This document shows positions 9,002 through 18,515 of a DNA stretch of 64,000 nucleotides, one piece after another. Origin of the DNA: Bacteroidota bacterium (GTDB taxonomy: Bacteria; Bacteroidota; Bacteroidia; Bacteroidales; FEN-979); the NCBI GenBank assembly GCA_026391805.1, contig JAPLDJ010000001.1:1-64000 (forward strand). Reading direction: 5' to 3'. A program made the translations under genes and the position numbers. The notes below the pieces were generated by a model. It saw only the letters and a program-made list of their open reading frames with translations. It did no database searches and had not been told where the DNA came from. Within the stretch, counting starts at the first letter, position 1. Each line of letters opens with the position of its first letter.

Positions 9002-9928
9002 TTATAGTTTAGTGATGATATATTTTCTGGTTGCTTTATCCTCCCGGACATTCAGAATGGGCTTTTTGCACTTATCTTTCGTTGTTGAAAGGATTTCATT
9101 CAGGTATTCCAGGTTGAATATTTTTACTTGATCCCGGTAACGGAATTGAAAGTTCTGGCTTATCCAAAGCTCAAGTTCCTTCTTCTGACAACCCCTAATG
9201 AAATCACAATCGTATAATTGCTTGAACGCATCTGCAAGGCGGTTCCCGTTATCCAGGAATAAGAGAGGTTTGGGAGCATTCTCACTGCCATCTAATAAGG
9301 CAAAAAACGCAATCTGGTCTTCAACCGAGAAGAAATCCTTGAGAATCTCGAAAATTTCACTTCTTGATTCTGATGCAAAGACTGGCCTTATCCCAGGCAG
9401 TTTGAATTCATATTTTTCTTTGATTGATTTTCCAAAGTCCAATATCTCCGCTCTCTCTGTTGTTGGTTCCAGATTGATAACGTCTAAATTGAAAAACCGG
9501 TCATCACAAATTTCAATGAAGGGAATATGGTAGAGATTACAATACTCCTGGATTACAACAAATAATAAAGAAAAGAGATAATGGGCCCTGACTTCGGAAA
9601 TTCCTTCATCATCAGATTCGTATTGATCTTCATACCATATTGGAGCCAGTAATTCATCGGTAATCAAATCTACCGGTTCTATATTCTTGAAATTTTCCGA
9701 GATAATAATGACCCGGTCAAGTTCATCAACGTAAAAGGTGATCAGATCCTTCTTCTCCTGGAAGGTCGTTTTCGTCAATAGGTTCAGCCCAAGTTCTCTT
9801 CTGAAGGGTTCGACGAACTCCTGTTGAAAATCGGTATCCATCCCTGCCAGGATCTCTATTTTCTTTTCATCAGGGTCATGGTAACAGGAAAGTATATTCA
9901 GGCATTTATCCAGCTCTTCGGTTTTCAT
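9002..9928 (-). CDS. Hypothetical mobile-element protein (308 aa)
   Basis: Intact ORF between the excisionase-like gene and the integrase; no recognised motif. Confidence 0.6.
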   Translation of the reverse strand: MKTEELDKCLNILSCYHDPDEKKIEILAGMDTDFQQEFVEPFRRELGLNLLTKTTFQEKKDLITFYVDELDRVIIISENFKNIEPVDLITDELLAPIWYEDQYESDDEGISEVRAHYLFSLLFVVIQEYCNLYHIPFIEICDDRFFNLDVINLEPTTERAEILDFGKSIKEKYEFKLPGIRPVFASESRSEIFEILKDFFSVEDQIAFFALLDGSENAPKPLLFLDNGNRLADAFKQLYDCDFIRGCQKKELELWISQNFQFRYRDQVKIFNLEYLNEILSTTKDKCKKPILNVREDKATRKYIITKL

Positions 9929-10191
9929 TGGCTTATGACTTCTTTATTGGTATTCTGTTGTTAACCTTTATCTTCATCCGTATGTGCTCCTCGTTTACTT
10001 GCTAGGGTTGTATTTTCTTTTGTTATAGCTTGGCACCTTTTTCAGACCAGGTTGGCACCTTTTTAATTTCCTCTTTCATAAATATTTGTTTATCAGATAT
10101 ACTCAATTCATGAAGCTTAGCACTAATTTAAAAAAGGTTTTCCCATCAAGGTTCAACAATTGATGGAATAAATCATTGTGTTTAATCTTAC

Positions 10192-11517
10192 TCAAGATGT
10201 AATCTGTTCATTGTTTGTGACCGGTCTTGTAAAGGTCATGAGGCTTTTCATAAACTCCTTCTTGTCCTTATCTTCAAATCCCGCAAAATAACTTTGAGTG
10301 GTTCTCAGGTTGGTGTGACTTAAGGATTCGCTGACGAATTCCATCGTTGCTCCGTTACGAATAGCATTTGTGGCAAAGCTGTGTCGTGCCCAGTATGAGG
10401 AAATCTTTCCGGTGATCCCATTGTTCCTCGCCAGGTTCTTCAGATTTTGATTTACGAACCTTGTAAAGTTCTTTGTCATCAAGAACTTTGTTTCTTCATC
10501 CTGGTCGTCTGAAACAATAGGGAAGATCAGCTTTTTCGGTCCCCTGTCCTTGTTGCCGTATTTATCAATGACATATCTCACATGATCGGTAATGTAAGCC
10601 GTTACGGGTTTTAAATGCGTCTTGCCTGTATTGATTGTCTTAGCACGGTAAAAGATCAATGTGTCTTCCTGGAGGTTTTCCCAGCGAAGCATTGCAACAT
10701 CCTTTAAATTCATGCCATTGCAGGCATAGGAGAAGAACCAGAAATCCCTGGCCTTTTCCTGCTCTGGGATCCTTGGCGTAGCAAAGAAGAGTGTATTTAG
10801 CTGGTCACCGGTCAAGGCCTTTTTTACTCCCTGGACAGCCGGAAGCTGGTACTTGTTTTTTCCAAAGGGGTATATCTCAGGATCGATGTCTTTTTCTGCA
10901 ATAGCATTATTGAAGACGGTCCTCAGTACCCTGAGATAAATTGAAATCGTGGTTCGGGATAAAGGACATTCCCTTAACTCATGCGACCGTTTCAGAGGTT
11001 TTTTTCGGTGCAGCATGGCAAACTCATATTTAGCAAGCCAGACAGGAGTAATTTCAGAGAAAAACATTTTGGTCGGCTTATGACCGGTGAGACTTTCCAT
11101 GTAATCTTCGATCGACTTCTTACTCAAACTATAATTGTATGCGTTTGCAAACTGGTTGTTGGCTTTAAGTTTAATGATCGCCTGATCATAATGATACAAC
11201 AAGTTCTGAGTGTCACCCTTTTTTCTGAGGTATTTTCTTTCGAACTGTTCGAAAGAAAAGGGAGTGATCTTTCCGGCGATCTCATTCAACAGAGTATCAA
11301 AAGCCTGCAATTTCTGTCTTTCTTCGTGGTAATTCTTATGAGCCTTTTCAGCTTTCCAGGCCTTCTTAAAATCATCTTCCGAATACTCAAATTTCGTAGG
11401 ATAAAGTCTTGCGATTTTGGTCAGTGTGTGATAAACACGTATTTTTACCGGATATTTATGGTTGCTTTTTTTCCTTCGGGCATCGAGAAATAACGATATG
11501 ATAAATTCCTTTTCCAT
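10192..11517 (-). CDS. Tyrosine recombinase / integrase
   Basis: 441 aa; SAM-like N-terminal region; catalytic ...NGMNLKDVAMLRW...SYWARHSFATNAIRNGATMEFVSESLSHTNLRTTQSYFAGF. Confidence 0.92.
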   Translation of the reverse strand: MEKEFIISLFLDARRKKSNHKYPVKIRVYHTLTKIARLYPTKFEYSEDDFKKAWKAEKAHKNYHEERQKLQAFDTLLNEIAGKITPFSFEQFERKYLRKKGDTQNLLYHYDQAIIKLKANNQFANAYNYSLSKKSIEDYMESLTGHKPTKMFFSEITPVWLAKYEFAMLHRKKPLKRSHELRECPLSRTTISIYLRVLRTVFNNAIAEKDIDPEIYPFGKNKYQLPAVQGVKKALTGDQLNTLFFATPRIPEQEKARDFWFFSYACNGMNLKDVAMLRWENLQEDTLIFYRAKTINTGKTHLKPVTAYITDHVRYVIDKYGNKDRGPKKLIFPIVSDDQDEETKFLMTKNFTRFVNQNLKNLARNNGITGKISSYWARHSFATNAIRNGATMEFVSESLSHTNLRTTQSYFAGFEDKDKKEFMKSLMTFTRPVTNNEQITS

Positions 11518-11698
11518 ATGTTGGGATGGTCAAAACAGGTCAGATTATTTGCACAAAATTTGCATTATTTTATCAGAAATAATGCAAATTTAACGAATAA
11601 TAACCAACAAACGGGAAAGTTGATAACTTTTGGAAACACCAGTATTTTCAGTGCCCGCACGCAATATTCAGGTAAAAAATAGTAACCCTTTTCGCCCC

Positions 11699-11741
11699 TT
11701 TGGGAGCAGGAGGTCGCAGGTTCGAATCCTGCTACCCCGAC
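11699..11741 (+). other. 3' fragment of tRNA-Pro(TGG) (attachment-site remnant)
   Basis: TTTGGGA anticodon loop, GCAGG 3' anticodon stem, T-arm GCAGG-TTCGAAT-CCTGC, acceptor 3' strand TACCCCG-A; 5' half absent; next to the integrase. Confidence 0.75.
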
Positions 11742-11746
11742 AACTT

Positions 11747-11780
11747 GAAAAGTCCTGGACGTAGTCCGGACTTTTTCATT
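11747..11780 (+). terminator. Rho-independent terminator after the tRNA remnant
   Basis: AAAAGTCC-TGGACGTAGTCC-GGACTTTTT. Confidence 0.65.
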
Positions 11781-11886
11781 TTGAGGCGATGCAAACTTGT
11801 TTGCAGTCGCAAAAAAAAAATGAAAAAGGACGGTGAGCGAAGCGAACCAGGACTATTCTGTTGGATCCCCCCTCTCAAGGATCACC

Positions 11887-11910
11887 GCAGGTAATCTGCT
11901 ACCCCGACAA
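11887..11910 (+). repeat. Second, degenerate tRNA-Pro 3' end copy
   Basis: GCAGGTAATC-TGCTACCCCGACAA vs GCAGGTTCGAATCCTGCTACCCCGACAA at 11716-11743. Confidence 0.6.
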
Positions 11911-12122
11911 AAACAAATAGTAAAATGGTGAAATAGCGAGATAGCGAAATAATGTCTCGCTATTTTACTTTTCACCTTTCACTTCTCACCTTTCATTCCT
12001 CTGACCTTCGTCCTCATTCTTCTCCTTTTAGCCTTCCCCTCTCAAATATCCATAACAGGCAGAATGATGCACCAAATCCCACCCCATGGTCGTATATTTG
12101 GTGTCATGAAAAATGACTGCAC

Positions 12123-12794
12123 ATGATTAAACGGATCATCAACGGATTGCGGAAGAGAGGCATCCTGAACGCATTGAGGGCATTCTATTCCAAATACTGG
12201 TTCGAGATACGGTACGGACTGAAGATGAATCCCTCGATGAAGAGAGATTTCTTCGGCAAGGGTAAAACAATGCAACAGGGTCATACATGGTATGAACCGA
12301 TCAGCCATTATACCTTCGACCGGATGATGAAAAGCCTCGACTGGAATTTCAGGGAAAGCACGTTCATGGATTTCGGTTGCGGCAAGGGGGCGGCACTGTT
12401 GCTGGCTTCCCGCTACGGCTTTAAGAAATGCATGGGCGTGGAATACAACCAGTCGCTGGCCGATGACTGCATGTCGATCATCGGCAAGTTCATCAAACGC
12501 ACCAAAAGAGAATTCACACATGAAATTATTTGCTGCGATGCAACCACATACGTCATCCCCCCGGATGTGAATGTTTTTTATTTTTTCAACCCATTCGACA
12601 GCGCATTGATGGATATCGTAATGCAGAATATTGATCTGTCGCTGGCTGTGGCGAAAAGACCTATACTAGTCCTTTACTTCAACGCCCTTCATAAGGAGGT
12701 GATTGAAAAATACGGGTACAAGAAAATTTACGAAGAGCCGGTCGATAAGATCAACATCTGGTACCAGGGTGGTAATTATGCCTACACAAAGTAG
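12123..12794 (+). CDS. Class I SAM-dependent methyltransferase
   Basis: 223 aa; TFMDFGCGKGAALLLASRYGFKKCMGVEYN. Confidence 0.75.
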   Translation: MIKRIINGLRKRGILNALRAFYSKYWFEIRYGLKMNPSMKRDFFGKGKTMQQGHTWYEPISHYTFDRMMKSLDWNFRESTFMDFGCGKGAALLLASRYGFKKCMGVEYNQSLADDCMSIIGKFIKRTKREFTHEIICCDATTYVIPPDVNVFYFFNPFDSALMDIVMQNIDLSLAVAKRPILVLYFNALHKEVIEKYGYKKIYEEPVDKINIWYQGGNYAYTK

Positions 12795-13107
12795 GATCTC
12801 CTCATCCGGAGTGGTTTTTACAGAAATATTGACTCGTCAGCCCGCTTAAAGCCGAACTCCTTCCCGGCGTGAAACTTCATGAAATTCATAAAATTAGTTA
12901 AATTTCAGTCGTTTAGTATAAATCTATTTATCTTTGTATATGTTATCAGATTAAAATCAGTTTTAAAAACCGGTCTGTCACTTTCAGATAAAGAATCTTA
13001 GAAATCAGAATTCTGATCATCCCCTGGATTGAAAATCGAACTTGCATGAAGGGAAATGTATCGCCTCGTTGTTAGCAAGTGATCGATTACATTAATTCAG
13101 GAATCCA

Positions 13108-13947
13108 ATGATAAAAAGCAAGGTAAGTTCTACCTTTCAGGACGCAGGCGCCCTCTACGATTTCATGGGGCACGCGCCCCTTGAACACGATAAAAAAAAC
13201 AACCTCTCTTTCGTTAACCTTGGTTACTGGCATGGTCTCAGCGCATTTGCCAAAGGCCATTTGCCACGTTCGAACCATGCCCTTTTTAACCTGGTATGCA
13301 GAAACGCGAAGTTGTCGGCCAAGGATGATTTCGTGGCGGATATCGGCTGCGGATTCGGAAATGCCGCGGTCCTCTGTGCAACAGATTATGATTGTCCCAA
13401 TGTTGTAGGAATAAACATTTCACAGTACCAGATTGACCAGTCGATTGAAAAAGTTGCAAGTCACAACCTGCAGCACCGGGTTGAAATAAAAAACATGTCG
13501 GCTACGGACCTTCAGTTCGACGATAATTCTGTCGACAAAATGGTTTGTGTTGAGGCCGCCTTCCACTTTGATTCAAGGGTGCATTTTTTTAAGGAAGCCT
13601 TCCGGACGCTGAAGCCCGGCGGGATATTATCCATGTCGGACATGGTGTTCAACAAGCCCCGGAAAGCAGTGCATAAGATGATATTATCGCGCCTTCAGGA
13701 CGGCCTGTACATCCCGTCGGCAAACATATACGGCTTTCACGATTACATGGTGAAGATCCGCGAAGCGGGGTTTGTGATCATGGACGCAAGAAACATAACC
13801 ACCCTTGTAAGGCCCTATTTCCGCAGATGGGCGCTTACGCATCCGGTAAGCCTCGTCATCAACCGAAACTTCAGCTGGGTGATGTCAACCATCGGGTTCA
13901 TCGTTTATCCCTGGGAATATATGTACCTGGTGGCGGTTAAGCCTTAA
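13108..13947 (+). CDS. Class I SAM-dependent methyltransferase (UbiE/sterol-type)
   Basis: 279 aa; DFVADIGCGFGNAAVLCA...VEAAFHFDSRVHFFKEAFRTLKPGGILSMSDMVF. Confidence 0.85.
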   Translation: MIKSKVSSTFQDAGALYDFMGHAPLEHDKKNNLSFVNLGYWHGLSAFAKGHLPRSNHALFNLVCRNAKLSAKDDFVADIGCGFGNAAVLCATDYDCPNVVGINISQYQIDQSIEKVASHNLQHRVEIKNMSATDLQFDDNSVDKMVCVEAAFHFDSRVHFFKEAFRTLKPGGILSMSDMVFNKPRKAVHKMILSRLQDGLYIPSANIYGFHDYMVKIREAGFVIMDARNITTLVRPYFRRWALTHPVSLVINRNFSWVMSTIGFIVYPWEYMYLVAVKP

Positions 13948-13965
13948 GCGAAATCTCCGTTAATC

Positions 13966-15249
13966 TTATTTGACTACTCCCGCTGCCTTCCTGCCACCTA
14001 CACCCTGGAAGTCACTGACACCGGCCATGGCAAGATCTTCCTCCTCGGGGAAGAACCGCCTTGCAGATTTCCCGATAAGATCCAACTCAGTCCGGAGGAT
14101 TTCAGAACGTTCCGCAGGCAGTGTTTGCATCAGGCTCTCCAGCATGGCTTTCAGACGGCGGGCGATCTGGATGCTTGTTCCCCCGAACTGGCGCACCTCG
14201 GTAACGGCCAGCCTGATGAAATCTTCCCAGTCGGGTGTACGGTAGATCAGCCGGACCTTACCGTTTGCATCCGCTCTTTGTCCTTCATCCAGGTACCGGC
14301 CGCCTAAAAAGTGAAGGAGGTATTGTATCTGGTCGATGGCCAGAACTGCGGTGGTGGGGTCGTTGATGGCGGGGGAGAGACCTTTGGATGCGATGTCAAC
14401 CAGGATCCGGAATGCAAAGCCCGGATCCTGCCGGAAGGTCCGTTCAGGACCGACAGAGACCGAATGAAAAAGCAAACGGGCTGGAGGAACAGCCCCGCTT
14501 CCGAAGATCCTGAAAAGCGGCTGTCCGGCCGCGATAAAATCTCCCACCTGTGGTACCAGTTCAATGATACAGTCTGACTGCCGGGCAATGGAAACAAGTC
14601 CTTCAACGTCAAAGGCGAGCACCACGCCCCCTTTTGGGTTGAGGATCGTGCCTGATGGTTTCCTGTCAGGTAGGGTTAAATGCTCCGGTCCAGGAACCTG
14701 CGATCCGGCTAGAAGGCGGGGATAAACGTTTTCAATAACATCGTGTCCCCTTTTTGCCGCCAGCGCCAAAGCACCGCTCGGCCGGAGTGCTTTTCCCACT
14801 TTGTCGACCAGGAAGATAAAGGTGATGAGGCTGACGATGCAACCGTAAACCGCCGTATAGGCGGTGAGTAAGGGTACGCTTTCTTTTATCCTCAGCAGTG
14901 CCCCAAGTGAAAAGGTGAATGTAAACATGAATATTGTCAGTGAGTATCGGATAACCGGGTTCTGGAAAACAAGGCCGATGAACCGCGGAGTGAGCGAAGC
15001 GCTGGCGAGCTGCACGGAGATCAGCAATGCAGAACAGACAAAAACAACGAGGGTGAACATCGATGCAGCCAGCGTTCCCAGCACCGTCATGGTAGTAGCC
15101 GCGTCAAAACCTGTTATCCAGCCTTCCCTGATTTCAATCCAGTTCAGGGTTCGGACGCAGGCCATTGCCACGAAAATACTGAGTGAGGGAAGGATCCAGA
15201 TCGAACCCCTGATGTACGAGATAATTTTGTACTGTTGCAGCCAGGTCAT
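13966..15249 (-). CDS. DUF2254-type membrane protein
   Basis: 427 aa; N-terminal TM segments and the GPERTFRQDPGFAFRILVDIASKGLSPAINDPTTAVLAIDQI signature. Confidence 0.85.
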   Translation of the reverse strand: MTWLQQYKIISYIRGSIWILPSLSIFVAMACVRTLNWIEIREGWITGFDAATTMTVLGTLAASMFTLVVFVCSALLISVQLASASLTPRFIGLVFQNPVIRYSLTIFMFTFTFSLGALLRIKESVPLLTAYTAVYGCIVSLITFIFLVDKVGKALRPSGALALAAKRGHDVIENVYPRLLAGSQVPGPEHLTLPDRKPSGTILNPKGGVVLAFDVEGLVSIARQSDCIIELVPQVGDFIAAGQPLFRIFGSGAVPPARLLFHSVSVGPERTFRQDPGFAFRILVDIASKGLSPAINDPTTAVLAIDQIQYLLHFLGGRYLDEGQRADANGKVRLIYRTPDWEDFIRLAVTEVRQFGGTSIQIARRLKAMLESLMQTLPAERSEILRTELDLIGKSARRFFPEEEDLAMAGVSDFQGVGGRKAAGVVK

Positions 15250-15536
15250 AATATCGAATATGATTGATTTTGAAAAACTAAGCTAAAATATGAAGAATAA
15301 TTCAATCATATAGAAAAGGAATTATACATATTTTATTTAAAAAAAATTTGTTTTTACTGCAATGTTGATTTATTTTTACCTAATCATTTTGCTGACAACT
15401 ATTTTTTTTATCCGTCCTGCGCCAAATTTTCTCTTCCTTTTCCTGGGACTGACCGGGCGAAGCTGTAGTTACTCCTCAACAAAAATCAACATACGAAATC
15501 ATTATTTAAAAAATAACCTAAAAGCGGAGGTTTATT

Positions 15537-17918
15537 ATGCCAGTACAACCAACTTATCCAGGTGTTTATGTACAGGAGGTGCCCAGCGGGGTGCGAACAA
15601 TCATGGGAGTGAGTACTTCCATTGCGTTATTCATTGGACGCGCAAAAAGCGGCCCCATGAACGATCCTGTACTGTGTCTGAATTTCACAGATTTTGAAAG
15701 AACATTTACGTCTGAGTATGCCAAAAGCGATCTCGCCAGGGCCGTAAAACTGTTTTTCCAGAACGGAGGCACGCAATGTTATGTTACGAGGATTGCCAAC
15801 GGTGCAAACCCGTCTTCAGTAAAGTTTAAGGATGAAGCAAAAAGCAAAGATGTGATGCAGGTGACTGCAAAATCCCCCGGAATTTGCGGTAATACGATCC
15901 GGGTTGCCGTAACCTACAGCGGACAAAATCCTGAATCTGATTTCAACATGGAGGTATTCAACTGGGAACCGAACGGCGGCGGAGTTTATGTCAAAAAGAA
16001 CCTGGAAGTATGGAAAAATTTATCCATGGATCCTGGCAATGGCAGGTATGTTGAAACATTTATCAATCAGAATTCCAAACTCGTAAACCTCGGCGTTCTC
16101 AATAATTCTCCTGCTACCACAGGTTATTCTCAGTCGGGCCGGCCGGTTTTGGATAAAAACGATACCTTGTTTAAAACAAACTGGACCAGTCTGATCGCAA
16201 AGACATCTGCTCCGCATAACATCCGGATCAGTGCTGATAATTCACCTTTTATTGATGTCGATCTTTCCGTCGACTTCACTTTAGCCTCTTTGACCGCCGT
16301 TGTAGATTGCCGCACTAATCTTCATGATGAAATCGAGAAAGTGATCAATCCGAAATTACCAAACGGGGTTTCGATTACTGTTTCTTTTGAATCAGGTCCT
16401 GCCGGCCCGGTAGCCGGCGATACAACTTCGTGCCTGAGAATTTCCTCCGCAAACGGTGACGTGAGAATTCAGCCTTCCGCCTCAAACGATGCGGCTATTC
16501 CATTGATGCTTGGAACCGACCAGGGCGGAATTGAAGTCTCTCGCTATGCCGGAAACAGGCCGGCACCAACCGGAACAGTTTTTAACATTTCCAGTCTGGT
16601 GACATTTGCAGCATTAAAACCCACTGCATTTACCACTTTCACAATAACTACTGATGGAACGGGTTTACCGGCATTATCACTGCAAACAGCTTTATCTGTA
16701 AATAAACTTTATCAGGATGGCTATGCTTCTGCAGTTACCGGGAACAATGACGGAGTAAGGGAAAAATGGGCGTTGATAGCGAATCTCATCAATTCTCAGA
16801 AAGCGATTGATCCGAATTTCAAATGGTCTGCAGAAGTTTGGGGTTCAAGATTGGCATTACTACCCTCGGATTTTGGTGAAAATTTCACAGGGACTGTTCA
16901 AACAACCGGCGGTGCTCCTAATGTTGATATCGGTGCCTATTTTCCTCCGAACGTTCGTTTCTATAGCTTAGGAAGCACAGGAAGCGGCTTGTATCAGGAG
17001 CTGGGTGTTGCAGGTGCAGACGGAACAGCACCTTTGCTGGCCGATTATCAGAGTGCCTTTAATGTGATTGATCAGAAAATTGATCTTTTTAATTTAATGA
17101 TTCTTCCGACAGATGAGGAGCACACGGCTTCGACCATTACCGGTTTGTGGGGACCTGCCAGCATCTTCTGCCAGAAACGCAGGGCTTTCCTTTTGATGGA
17201 TGCACCAACGGCCTGGGGCACCGTGCAGCAGGCAACCATGCCGGTTACGGGTGTGAGCAGTTTACGCATCGGCCTGGTAAAAGACCACAGCGCCATCTTC
17301 TATCCGAGAATAACGATTATTGACAACGGACTGAAGGTGAACATGGGCGCCAGTGGTGCAATTGCCGGATTAATGGCAAGGATCGACAGCAGCCGGGGCG
17401 TCTGGAAAGCGCCTGCAGGGGTTGAGGCAGATATCAGGGGCATCGTCGGCCTGGAATATCCGTTCACCAATGACGAAAACGGCGTCCTGAATCAAAGGGC
17501 CATAAACACGATCCGGGTTTTCCCGAATGGCATTGTCAACTGGGGTGCACGGACAATGGACGGCGACGACGATTTCCAGAGCGAATACAAATATATCCCC
17601 GTAAGGCGTCTTGCACTCTTCCTGGAAGAGAGCCTCTACCGGGGCCTGAAATGGGTCGTCTTTGAACCCAATGACGAGCCGTTGTGGTCGCAGATCCGCC
17701 TGAACGCGGGCGCTTTCATGAACGGACTTTTCAGGCAGGGCGCGTTCCAGGGACTGACCCCCAAGGATGCCTATTTCGTGAAATGCGATAAGGAGACCAC
17801 AACACAGAACGACATCAACATGGGCGTCGTCAACATCTGGGTCGGTTTCGCACCACTGAAACCAGCAGAATTCGTCATACTGCACATTCAACAAATAGCC
17901 GGACAAATCAATCAATAA
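15537..17918 (+). CDS. eCIS/phage tail sheath protein
   Basis: 793 aa; TYPGVYVQEVPSGVRTIMGVSTSIALFIGRA N-terminus and GVWKAPAGVEADIRGIVGLEYPFTNDENGVLNQRAINTIRVFP C-terminal sheath domain; GGAGG upstream. Confidence 0.95.
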   Translation: MPVQPTYPGVYVQEVPSGVRTIMGVSTSIALFIGRAKSGPMNDPVLCLNFTDFERTFTSEYAKSDLARAVKLFFQNGGTQCYVTRIANGANPSSVKFKDEAKSKDVMQVTAKSPGICGNTIRVAVTYSGQNPESDFNMEVFNWEPNGGGVYVKKNLEVWKNLSMDPGNGRYVETFINQNSKLVNLGVLNNSPATTGYSQSGRPVLDKNDTLFKTNWTSLIAKTSAPHNIRISADNSPFIDVDLSVDFTLASLTAVVDCRTNLHDEIEKVINPKLPNGVSITVSFESGPAGPVAGDTTSCLRISSANGDVRIQPSASNDAAIPLMLGTDQGGIEVSRYAGNRPAPTGTVFNISSLVTFAALKPTAFTTFTITTDGTGLPALSLQTALSVNKLYQDGYASAVTGNNDGVREKWALIANLINSQKAIDPNFKWSAEVWGSRLALLPSDFGENFTGTVQTTGGAPNVDIGAYFPPNVRFYSLGSTGSGLYQELGVAGADGTAPLLADYQSAFNVIDQKIDLFNLMILPTDEEHTASTITGLWGPASIFCQKRRAFLLMDAPTAWGTVQQATMPVTGVSSLRIGLVKDHSAIFYPRITIIDNGLKVNMGASGAIAGLMARIDSSRGVWKAPAGVEADIRGIVGLEYPFTNDENGVLNQRAINTIRVFPNGIVNWGARTMDGDDDFQSEYKYIPVRRLALFLEESLYRGLKWVVFEPNDEPLWSQIRLNAGAFMNGLFRQGAFQGLTPKDAYFVKCDKETTTQNDINMGVVNIWVGFAPLKPAEFVILHIQQIAGQINQ

Positions 17919-17930
17919 AACATCATAACC

Positions 17931-18452
17931 ATGGCACAATTCAGCGTAAATACCAACCGGTTCGATCCGTATAAGAATTTCAAATTCCGTGTAAAATGGG
18001 ACGGAAGATATGTCGCGGGCATCAGCAAGGTCGGCGCATTGAAACGAAGCACCGAAGTGGTGATGCACCGTGAAGGCGGTGATCCCAGCATGGAACGAAA
18101 ATCTCCGGGCAGGACAAAGTACGAACCCATTAACCTTGAAAGAGGGATTACCCATGATACGGAATTCGAAACGTGGGCCAACAAAGTCTGGAACTTCGGC
18201 TCGGGACTTGGCATGGAGACTTCCCTGAAGGATTTCCGCAAGGATATCATCATCGAAATGTACAACGAGGCCGGCCAGCTCGTGATTGCTTACAAAGTAT
18301 ACCGTTGCTGGGTCTCCGATTTTCAGGCACAGCCCGACCTTGATGCGAACGCAAACGCCATCGCCATTCAGTCCATTAAACTGGAAAATGAAGGTTGGGA
18401 AAGGGATTATGGTGTGACAGAACCGACCGAGCCTACCTTCACGGAACCTTGA
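17931..18452 (+). CDS. eCIS/phage tail tube protein
   Basis: 173 aa; FDPYKNFKFRVKWDGRYVAGISKVGALKRSTEVVMHREGGDPS tube signature. Confidence 0.93.
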   Translation: MAQFSVNTNRFDPYKNFKFRVKWDGRYVAGISKVGALKRSTEVVMHREGGDPSMERKSPGRTKYEPINLERGITHDTEFETWANKVWNFGSGLGMETSLKDFRKDIIIEMYNEAGQLVIAYKVYRCWVSDFQAQPDLDANANAIAIQSIKLENEGWERDYGVTEPTEPTFTEP

Positions 18453-18515
18453 TTTCTTAAGGTTTAATACTTCTCCGGGATTTTCTGACTTTTTCATTCG
18501 GTAACGATCGTCGTT

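Noticed and set aside
10981-11493. 170-aa plus-strand ORF inside the integrase gene
   Set aside because: Antisense to a clear integrase; Phe-rich shadow.
11699-11741. Functional tRNA gene
   Set aside because: Only the 3' half is present; no matching 5' acceptor, D-arm or 5' anticodon stem upstream.
12042-12521. 159-aa minus-strand ORF overlapping the first methyltransferase
   Set aside because: Antisense to a gene with a clear SAM-binding motif.
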